Assembly (NCBI GenBank): GCA_946182825.1
Contig: CAMGZH010000012.1
Coordinates: 1-64,000, forward strand
Length of the DNA: 64,000 nt
Direction: 5' to 3'
DNA from: an uncultured Lachnospiraceae bacterium
GTDB taxonomy: Bacteria > Bacillota > Clostridia > Lachnospirales > Lachnospiraceae
Part shown: one piece after another, positions 54,450 to 61,296 of the stretch
Layout of the letters: each line of letters begins with the position of its first letter
Numbering within the stretch: position 1 is the stretch's first letter
Notes under the pieces: model-generated
Database searches by the model: none
Told to the model about the DNA's origin: nothing
The model's input: only the letters and a program-made list of their open reading frames with translations
Position numbers and translations under genes: made by a program

Positions 54450-55004
54450 TTATTCGGAAACCTTCTTAGTACTACTCTGCTCTACGGTCTCCACTCGAAC
54501 AGAAGCATCCCCGCCAAAGATCACATTGCGATACGGGTCCAATACTTTCTTTAATACAAAGCCAAGGACACAGACAGAAACTGCCTCTCCTGCTCCTACG
54601 GTCAGTGCAAAGAACGGGTAGGTCCCCTCCATCTTGTAGGCAAAGATCAGGATAACAGGGATCACCAGCGCATTAAAAATGACCGGCGGCAAGGTATATA
54701 AAAACGGAAGCTTACGAAGAGCGTAAGTCGCACAGGCTGCCAAAAGCGTTGTAAGACTGCCGAAGACAATGTCATAGATCGCCGTACCTGTCACAGTGTT
54801 TGCCAGGACACATCCGATAAAAAGTCCCGGAATGGCCGCCGGAGTAAACACCGGCAGGATCGTAAGTGCCTCGGATATACGGATCTGAATCGCTCCGCTT
54901 GCCAGATTAAAGGCTGACACAAAGCAGGTCAACACAACATAAAGCGCCGCAATAATACCAGCCTGCGCTATAAAGAGCGCCGGGTTCATTTTCTTGTTTC
55001 TCAT
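54450..55004 (-). CDS. queT: queuosine-precursor transporter QueT
   Basis: 184 residues with five to six transmembrane helices, typical of the QueT ECF substrate-binding component that imports a queuine precursor. ATG at 55004 follows AGGAGGAAGTAAC. The longer frame to 55085 would overlap glmM and is not chosen. The 52 bases before the start hold a candidate preQ1 riboswitch. Confidence 0.9.
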   Translation of the reverse strand: MRNKKMNPALFIAQAGIIAALYVVLTCFVSAFNLASGAIQIRISEALTILPVFTPAAIPGLFIGCVLANTVTGTAIYDIVFGSLTTLLAACATYALRKLPFLYTLPPVIFNALVIPVILIFAYKMEGTYPFFALTVGAGEAVSVCVLGFVLKKVLDPYRNVIFGGDASVRVETVEQSSTKKVSE

Positions 55005-55012
55005 GTTACTTC

Positions 55013-55053
55013 CTCCTAGTTTTGTTTTACATGTGGATGGTCTCGAACACATG
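55013..55053 (-). promoter_or_regulatory. preQ1-I-like riboswitch controlling queT
   Basis: Minus strand: stem CATGTG/CACATG (55048-55053 and 55030-55035) closes a 12-base loop TTCGAGACCATC, followed by the A-rich tail TAAAACAAAACTAGGAGG. This is the shape of class I preQ1 aptamers: 5-6 base pair P1, 12-base loop beginning UUC with C at its last position, and an A-rich tail that ends in the ribosome binding site. The tail resembles that of the Thermoanaerobacter tengcongensis aptamer (UUAACAAAACAAGG). One P2 pair (G-A) is weak. It would control translation. Strongly supported by sitting directly before queT. Confidence 0.7.
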
Positions 55054-55057
55054 GGGC

Positions 55058-56395
55058 TTAAGCCAGACCCTCGGCCTTGATACAATCGATCATCTGATCG
55101 ACGTACTTCTTACAGATCTCATCCGTTCCGGCTTCTACCATAACACGGATCACAGGCTCTGTGCCACTCGGACGAAGAAGAATTCTTCCATCGTTACGAA
55201 GCTCGTTTGTGATCTCCTCCTGGCAGGCAAGAACCTTGTCATTGTTCATAACAGCATCCTTGTCGGTAACCGGAAGATTCTTCAGGAGCTGCGGATACTT
55301 TCTCATGCCGCTGGCAAGAGCGGAAAGAGAAGTCTTCTCCTCTGTAATGACCTCCATCAGCATGATGGCTGTCAGAATTCCATCGCCGGTTGTGGCATGC
55401 TTAGAGAAAATAATGTGACCGGACTGTTCGCCGCCTAATACATAGCCGTGCTCTACCATATCTTCGTTGACATACTTGTCGCCGACAGTGGTTACATCAT
55501 ATTCTACATCCTGCTGCTCTAATGCCTTGAAAAAGCCCAGGTTTGACATAACGGTTGCCACCACATGGTTACCATCCAGTCTTCCGTGACGTTTCAGATA
55601 GGTTCCGCAGATATAGAGGATATAATCGCCATCGATCACATTTCCGTTATCATCCACAGCGATACAACGGTCGGCATCACCGTCAAAGGCAAAGCCTGCA
55701 TCCAGTTCCTTTTCTTTTACAAGCTTCTGAAGGTTCTCAATATGGGTAGAGCCGCAATCCTTATTGATATTAACACCATCCGGCTCATTACCGATCACAT
55801 AGGTCTTGGCGCCGAGCGCATCAAATACACTTTTGGCAATATTAAAGGTGGAACCGTTTGAACAGTCAAGTCCGATCCTCTTACCCTTATAGGAACGGGT
55901 CGCAAGAGAAATCAGATATCCGATGTAACGGTTACGGCCGATGGCATAGTCTGTTGCCACCCCGACATTCTCTCCGAATGCGAAAGGAAGTTCTTCTCCC
56001 TCACCGTCAATATACTTCTCAATGGATTCCTCCACGGAAGCAGACATCTTATGTCCGTTGCTGTCCATAAGCTTAATACCATTGTCATAGAATGGATTGT
56101 GGCTGGCAGAAACCATAACACCACAGTCAAAATCCTCTGTACGTACCACATAGGCAACGGATGGTGTTGTGGTTACATGAAGAAGGTAAGCATCCGATCC
56201 GGAAGCGATGATACCTGCAACCAGCGCATACTCAAACATATAGCTGCTTCTTCTTGTATCCTTTCCGATCACGATTCTTCCCTTGTGATCTCTGCTGTAA
56301 TACCAGCCAAGATAACGTCCGATCTTATATGCGTGATCTGCTGTCAACACTTTTCCGGCCTCGCCACGGAAGCCATCGGTTCCAAAATATTTCAT
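55058..56395 (-). CDS. glmM: phosphoglucosamine mutase
   Basis: 445 residues. Converts glucosamine-6-phosphate to glucosamine-1-phosphate for peptidoglycan. Phosphoserine loop VSASHNPFYDNG near residue 100, Mg loop FAFDGDADR, and substrate loop GEQSGH. Ends 4 bases before the riboswitch stem. Confidence 0.97.
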   Translation of the reverse strand: MKYFGTDGFRGEAGKVLTADHAYKIGRYLGWYYSRDHKGRIVIGKDTRRSSYMFEYALVAGIIASGSDAYLLHVTTTPSVAYVVRTEDFDCGVMVSASHNPFYDNGIKLMDSNGHKMSASVEESIEKYIDGEGEELPFAFGENVGVATDYAIGRNRYIGYLISLATRSYKGKRIGLDCSNGSTFNIAKSVFDALGAKTYVIGNEPDGVNINKDCGSTHIENLQKLVKEKELDAGFAFDGDADRCIAVDDNGNVIDGDYILYICGTYLKRHGRLDGNHVVATVMSNLGFFKALEQQDVEYDVTTVGDKYVNEDMVEHGYVLGGEQSGHIIFSKHATTGDGILTAIMLMEVITEEKTSLSALASGMRKYPQLLKNLPVTDKDAVMNNDKVLACQEEITNELRNDGRILLRPSGTEPVIRVMVEAGTDEICKKYVDQMIDCIKAEGLA

Positions 56396-56423
56396 GGGAT
56401 TATATCCTTACCTTTCTATCCTT

Positions 56424-58289
56424 TTATTTACGTTCCTGCTTATCCTGCTGTCCATTCTGCCATACTTCAAGCTCATCGCCAATGGCAGACAGGATCATTT
56501 TAGCATACTCCGGCTGTCCGGATGGCTTAAGATGAATACCATCCTGATAGAACCAACTCTCATGATCCTTCGCATAGGAATTCCAGTTGATCAATTCCAC
56601 ATTGTCGTTGGCTTCTGTTACCGCCTTAATGGTCTTATTGGAGTCATCCTCCCACTGAATGGTCGGGCCATATACATTGACCCAATAGATCTTGCGATCC
56701 TTGCCAATGGCATCGATCAGTTCCTGTCCAAGGGACTCCTTAAACGGTCCGTTGGTTCCAAGAGCCAGTACAACAATATGACCCAGTCGGTTCTTTTTCT
56801 TAAGACGCTTAACGATCTTCTTCGCCACAAGAACCTGACGTGATTCCTTGGCATCCACAATGGCATCCTCCGGAAGGGCATCCTTTAATGCCGGAGATGC
56901 TCCCAGCATAACAGAATCACCGATGGTCGTTACCGATGGAATATCCTCCGGCTTCTGCGACTCCGGCTTTTCCTTTTCCACCTCAGCCTGTTGCTGCAGC
57001 TTCTTCTCGTTCTCCTTCAGCTGCTTCTCCAGCACAGCCGTATCCGTATTCTTCCGGCCGGATGTAATGGATGTGCAGGCTCCCAGCATAAATGCGGCCG
57101 TCAGCAATACCGTCGAAATAAAAAACACAACCCTCTTCGCTGTCATATACTCCCCCTCTTCAAAAACGATCTCCTTCTTCGTGATCCATTCCACAGCTTT
57201 GTGCTCCCAGGCCGCCAGGAGAAGGATCAAAACAAGTTCAAGGACCGGTGCTCCCGGAAGTCTGGTCCATTTCTTGATGCTGAACAAAAAGATCACAGGA
57301 TACATCCACAGGTACATCTCATAACTGTGCTGACCGATCCAGCGAAGAGGCCCGTACTCAAGAACCCTACCAAAGGGAAGTCTCGGATCTGCTGTCATAA
57401 CAAGGATGGCACAGAAAGCAATGGTCACCAGCTGCATTCCACCATGATATGTAAAAAGTCCCTGTCCGTCAAAGACCACAAATGCGATCAGAATAAATCC
57501 CACAAGCAATGCATAAACAGCCGGAAGAACCTTTTGTACCGTCAGCGAAAGCTTTGGAAGTTTGGAAAGGTTCGCACGGCGCATACCAAGAAAAGCACCG
57601 AACATCAACGCATAGAGCCGTGTATCGGTTCCATAGTAGACACGGGTGGCATCCATTCCCGGTCGCATCATGACCCACATTTCCACGAAGGAGATGATTC
57701 CAAGCACCCCAAAGAACCAGAGTCCCCGGTTGGAAAATCCCTTGCGCTTACTTCCCACACGCGAAAGCATCACATACCAGAAATAAACCAGCGGCCAGAT
57801 CAGATAAAACTGCATCTCAAGGGCCAAAGACCAGATATGGGTAAAGGGAGACGCATTGGCGATCTTGGTAAAATAAGAAGAATTCTGGAAGATCTGCCAC
57901 CAGTTATTATAACCTAAAAGGATGGAAACAATTTCCGCCCGGATCCCCTCCACTGCCTTCGGAGCCAGCAGATAAAAAATACCCACCGTCGAGAAAACAG
58001 AGAGGATGACCGGCGGAAAAATCCTCTTGAATCGTTTCATCGCAAATCCGGAAATACTGTAGTCTCGTCTCCTCCTGCTCTTTTCACTTGTCAGAGCGAT
58101 CAGATAGCCTGACAACACGAAAAACAGAGATACTCCCAAGAATCCTCCCTTAATGGTGAACGGGAACATGTGATAAAAAATAACGCCAAAAATAGCGATG
58201 GCCCGAAGTCCATCCAAACCTAGAATTCGATCACCGCTTTCATTTTTGTTCTTATGTTTTAATTTTGCCAGACTCTCTGACCTAATCAT
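56424..58289 (-). CDS. acyltransferase-3 / SGNH O-acetyltransferase (OatA-like)
   Basis: 621 residues. N-terminal AT3 membrane domain with about 10 helices (GLDGLRAIAIFGVIFYHM motif), a Glu/Lys/Gln-rich coiled linker (about 430-470) and an extracellular SGNH domain (GDSVMLGAS nucleophile Ser; DGIHLKPSG catalytic Asp-His). Architecture is that of peptidoglycan O-acetyltransferase OatA. ATG at 58289 has GGAG six bases upstream; a TTG at 58325 is unlikely to start. Confidence 0.9.
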   Translation of the reverse strand: MIRSESLAKLKHKNKNESGDRILGLDGLRAIAIFGVIFYHMFPFTIKGGFLGVSLFFVLSGYLIALTSEKSRRRRDYSISGFAMKRFKRIFPPVILSVFSTVGIFYLLAPKAVEGIRAEIVSILLGYNNWWQIFQNSSYFTKIANASPFTHIWSLALEMQFYLIWPLVYFWYVMLSRVGSKRKGFSNRGLWFFGVLGIISFVEMWVMMRPGMDATRVYYGTDTRLYALMFGAFLGMRRANLSKLPKLSLTVQKVLPAVYALLVGFILIAFVVFDGQGLFTYHGGMQLVTIAFCAILVMTADPRLPFGRVLEYGPLRWIGQHSYEMYLWMYPVIFLFSIKKWTRLPGAPVLELVLILLLAAWEHKAVEWITKKEIVFEEGEYMTAKRVVFFISTVLLTAAFMLGACTSITSGRKNTDTAVLEKQLKENEKKLQQQAEVEKEKPESQKPEDIPSVTTIGDSVMLGASPALKDALPEDAIVDAKESRQVLVAKKIVKRLKKKNRLGHIVVLALGTNGPFKESLGQELIDAIGKDRKIYWVNVYGPTIQWEDDSNKTIKAVTEANDNVELINWNSYAKDHESWFYQDGIHLKPSGQPEYAKMILSAIGDELEVWQNGQQDKQERK

Positions 58290-58438
58290 ACGTAACTCCA
58301 CTACACTTTCACTGCCATTCGGCAACGCCCCTTAGCTTTCTTTTCTTTTTTGACACCATGCTATATCTTGACATTTTTATGGTAATGTGTCAATTTCTTT
58401 CTTTTTTAACATTTGTAATATTAACGCAATAAATCGCA

Positions 58439-58450
58439 GAACAAGCGTTT
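58439..58450 (+). promoter_or_regulatory. possible LexA-type half operator upstream of polymerase gene
   Basis: GAAC-AAGC-GTTT, one base off the Firmicutes SOS core GAACnnnnGTTC. Located 83 bases before the polymerase start. Supports SOS control but is a weak match. Confidence 0.35.
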
Positions 58451-58471
58451 GTATTTTTATTGTTTTTATAT

Positions 58472-58493
58472 GCACCAAACAAATGTTTTGTGC
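58472..58493 (+). promoter_or_regulatory. 22-base palindrome and promoter of polymerase gene
   Basis: GCAC-C-AAACA/TGTTT-T-GTGC is symmetric at 10 of 11 position pairs except one C/T and the centre. It abuts a perfect -10 TATAAT at 58494-58499. The -35 (TGCACC) is weak, consistent with a repressed, damage-induced promoter. Likely an SOS-type operator. Confidence 0.55.
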
Positions 58494-58532
58494 TATAATC
58501 TGAACACAAACAACGGATGAAAGGAGACACCG

Positions 58533-59810
58533 ATGGCACAGCGCCAGTATTTATGCATTGATCTTAAATCCTTTTACGCCTCTGTGGAATGCGCTCTCAG
58601 GAATCTGGATCCACTTACCACCAATCTGGTTGTGGCAGATCCCACCCGCTCAGAGAAGACCATCTGCCTTGCAGTTTCTCCCTCCATGAAGGCACTGGGT
58701 GTCCGCAATCGCTGCCGTCTCTTCGAGATTCCCGAGAACATCCCCTACATCATTGCCCCTCCCCAGATGCAGCGCTACATCGACTATTCCGCTGCCATCT
58801 ATCGGATCTATCTGAAGTATATCTCCAGAGAGGATATCCATGTCTACAGCATTGATGAGGCTTTTTTAGACGTGACCGACTATCTTCCCCTATACCATAT
58901 GTCGGCACGACAGCTGGGCATTACCATTATGAACGCCATAGACCGGGAGCTTCATATTCGCGCCACCTGCGGCATCGGAACCAACCTCTATCTGGCGAAG
59001 ATCGCACTGGACATCCTCTCCAAGCATTCCGATGATTTTATCGGAGAACTGGACGAAGACTCCTTCCGGCAGAAGCTCTGGCATCACCTTCCCCTCACCG
59101 ACTTCTGGCGGATCGGACGTGGTACGGTGGCACGCCTTTCTCAGGTCGGGATCCGCACCATGGAAGACATTGCCAAAGCCGATCCACGGATCCTTTACCG
59201 CCTGTTCGGCATCGACGCCGAGCTATTAATCGACCATGCCTTCGGCCGGGAAAGTGTCACCATTGCAGATATCAAGGCCTATCGTTCCAAGGACCGATGT
59301 ATGTCCAGTGGACAGGTTCTGCCCTGCGCCTACTCCTTCGCGGAGGGGGAGCTTATCGTCAAGGAGATGATGGATCTGATGTGTCTTGATCTGGTAGACA
59401 AGGGACTTACCACAGGATCCATCCATCTGTTTGTGGGATATGAGAACCGCCCTGCCCACGCCCCCTCCAAGGGCACCCTTTCCTTACCGGAGGATACCAA
59501 CTCCAATACCATCCTTGTGGCCGGTGCCGCAAGACTTTACCGGCAGATCGTTGATCCCAATGCCTACGTCCGTCGTGTGACCCTTACCGCCGCCCATATC
59601 CTTCCGGAAGAGTTTCACCAGTACAGCTTTTTCACCGATCCACGAATCAGTGAACGGGATCATAAGATTCAGACCGCCGTTCTCGATCTTAAGAAGCGCT
59701 TCGGGAAGAACGCTGTTCTGAAGGGAATGGATCTTCAGGAGAAGGCCACCACCATGGAACGCAACCTTCAGATCGGAGGCCACAAAGCCGGCCCCACTTC
59801 CCTTACCTAA
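58533..59810 (+). CDS. Y-family DNA polymerase (UvrX / DinB-like)
   Basis: 425 residues. Palm domain with DLKSFYASVE and YSIDEAFLD catalytic acidic residues, helix-hairpin-helix region, and little-finger domain. Error-prone translesion synthesis polymerase. Adjacent downstream YolD-like gene is the same pairing seen in Bacillus (yolD-uvrX). Start has AAAGGAGACACC upstream. Confidence 0.92.
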   Translation: MAQRQYLCIDLKSFYASVECALRNLDPLTTNLVVADPTRSEKTICLAVSPSMKALGVRNRCRLFEIPENIPYIIAPPQMQRYIDYSAAIYRIYLKYISREDIHVYSIDEAFLDVTDYLPLYHMSARQLGITIMNAIDRELHIRATCGIGTNLYLAKIALDILSKHSDDFIGELDEDSFRQKLWHHLPLTDFWRIGRGTVARLSQVGIRTMEDIAKADPRILYRLFGIDAELLIDHAFGRESVTIADIKAYRSKDRCMSSGQVLPCAYSFAEGELIVKEMMDLMCLDLVDKGLTTGSIHLFVGYENRPAHAPSKGTLSLPEDTNSNTILVAGAARLYRQIVDPNAYVRRVTLTAAHILPEEFHQYSFFTDPRISERDHKIQTAVLDLKKRFGKNAVLKGMDLQEKATTMERNLQIGGHKAGPTSLT

Positions 59811-59824
59811 GGAGGAACCCCGAT

Positions 59825-60250
59825 ATGCAGCACATCCCTTCGAAAATGCCCAACGCACAGCGTGCCAAGCAATTTCTGCCCTTTGCCGCCGTACGCGGCC
59901 TTGATATTGCCCTGCAGAAGGCAGAGGAATCTCTTACTATGATCGAACGACCGGATCTAAGCGAAGAGACCAGAGAACAGATCAACGCCACCCTCTCCCT
60001 CCTCTATGAGGAGTACCGCACCGTCCGGGAACGTCTTGCGAAGCTGCGTCACAGTGAAGGCATCCACGACGACCCCGGAGATCTTACCTTTCCCCTTGTA
60101 ACGGTCACCTACTTTGACAGGGGATTTTGTCGCAGACTGACCGGTGTCCTTTCCGGATTGGATCCCAACCGTCGGGTTCTTTCTGTCGTTAAGACAGAAA
60201 TTGCCTTTTCGGATCTTCTATCGATCCGAAAAGGCAATGATCCCTTCTGA
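59825..60250 (+). CDS. YolD-like protein
   Basis: 141 residues. N-terminal RAKQFLPFAAVRG matches the YolD-like family that accompanies Y-family polymerases. Binding site AAGGAGG precedes the ATG. The last 24 codons contain two perfect stem-loops (60181-60199 and 60200-60238), which also encode the C-terminal residues. Confidence 0.85.
   Translation: MQHIPSKMPNAQRAKQFLPFAAVRGLDIALQKAEESLTMIERPDLSEETREQINATLSLLYEEYRTVRERLAKLRHSEGIHDDPGDLTFPLVTVTYFDRGFCRRLTGVLSGLDPNRRVLSVVKTEIAFSDLLSIRKGNDPF
60181..60199 (+). repeat. perfect hairpin inside YolD-like gene (7-base arms)
   Basis: TTCTGTC-GTTAA-GACAGAA, exact inverted repeat of 7 bases with a 5-base loop, immediately followed by the larger hairpin. 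Confidence 0.85.
60200..60238 (+). repeat. perfect 16-base inverted repeat at the end of YolD-like gene
   Basis: Arms of 16 bases (60200-60215 and 60223-60238) with a 7-base loop, exact match. Following bases have no U-tract, so termination would be unusual. The stop codon lies only 9 bases further on. Confidence 0.85.
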
Positions 60251-60266
60251 CATCTTCTGTTTTTAT

Positions 60267-61250
60267 TTAAGGTCTGCAACGACCGCAGGGACTGTATCCC
60301 TCACGGATCAGATACTTCCGCTTACCGGTGTAGGTCTTTTTATTTTTCGGACTCATGGTAGACACAGAAGAACAGGATGGAAGATGGAACTTTTTGGTAT
60401 TGGTATTTAAGATATAGGTCTGTCCCTTCTTATCTTCCTTTGGTGTGTTCCCCTTGTCTTCCTTCGACGTTTTGGAATTGTTATCCTTACTCTTCTGCCC
60501 TCCCGTATATGCCGGGCCATCTGACTCGCCGTTCTTGTAATTGATGGTAATTCCCGGCTGAACATTATAACAGAACACACAGTAGGATACGCCCTCTCCC
60601 TTATCTTCCACGGAGTAGGCTTCCATCAGAACACCTCTGGCCAGAAGATCCTTCCCGGCGAAGATCGGCGTAACACGGTAGAGCACATGATTCTTCTGAT
60701 GACACCACAGATAGTCTGCCACTTCATTCTCATATGGAAGCATTCCATCCACATTCATATAACGGGTTCCGGTGATCAGATTACGCTCATTGGCGTTCTC
60801 TCCTGTCAGCTGATAGCCGATCAGATGACAACGGTTATACAGATAGCGACCATCGATCCCGTCATACTTGACTGTATGCCAGCCCGTAGGACGGATACTG
60901 CCGATCTCTCCCCGCTTTTCGGTCGGCATAAGATCCTTTCCGATGCAGGCAATCGTCTTTGTACAGCGTCCGAGAGAATCCAGCTTGCCATAGGACTCAT
61001 AGGACTTGTTCTTCTTCTTTTGCTTCTTTGTGAAATAAGGCTTGTTCTTATGAACGGTAACACTCGGATGCTTCTTATCCCACTTTGGAATATCCGAAGC
61101 GGTAAAGCTCTTCTTAGCCGCCGCCTGTACAGCAAGTTCTCCTGACAGAGGCGCAGAGATCTCCTTCCCCGTCTGCTGCGTTCCACAGCCCGCTGCTGTA
61201 AAGGCAAAGGATGCCGCAACAACAAGAGCAAGTAGCTTTTTCTTAAACAT
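60267..61250 (-). CDS. secreted DNA/RNA non-specific endonuclease (lipoprotein)
   Basis: 327 residues. Lipobox-like AAGC near residue 21, then a nuclease domain with the YNRCHLIGYQL motif (His-Asn type of the DRGH family) and downstream asparagines. A C-terminal metal-binding segment follows (HLPSCSSVSTMSP...CGRC). ATG at 61250 has GGAG upstream; the longer frame is not used. Function: extracellular nucleic-acid degradation or competence-type uptake. Confidence 0.85.
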   Translation of the reverse strand: MFKKKLLALVVAASFAFTAAGCGTQQTGKEISAPLSGELAVQAAAKKSFTASDIPKWDKKHPSVTVHKNKPYFTKKQKKKNKSYESYGKLDSLGRCTKTIACIGKDLMPTEKRGEIGSIRPTGWHTVKYDGIDGRYLYNRCHLIGYQLTGENANERNLITGTRYMNVDGMLPYENEVADYLWCHQKNHVLYRVTPIFAGKDLLARGVLMEAYSVEDKGEGVSYCVFCYNVQPGITINYKNGESDGPAYTGGQKSKDNNSKTSKEDKGNTPKEDKKGQTYILNTNTKKFHLPSCSSVSTMSPKNKKTYTGKRKYLIREGYSPCGRCRP

Positions 61251-61265
61251 AAATTTCTCCTTTAG

Positions 61266-61289
61266 AAAAGACCCCCTAAGGGGCCTTTT
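61266..61289 (-). terminator. rho-independent terminator after the CAP-domain gene
   Basis: Minus strand: AAAAGGCCCC, TTAG loop, GGGGGTCTTTT. It lies just before the nuclease start codon. Confidence 0.8.
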
Positions 61290-61296
61290 CATCCTG

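Noticed and set aside
54450-55085. Longer QueT start at 55085
   Set aside because: Would overlap glmM; extra residues are non-hydrophobic and no binding site precedes, while AGGAGG precedes 55004.
56991-57917. 308-residue plus-strand frame inside the OatA-like gene
   Set aside because: Antisense shadow with unusual composition and no binding site.
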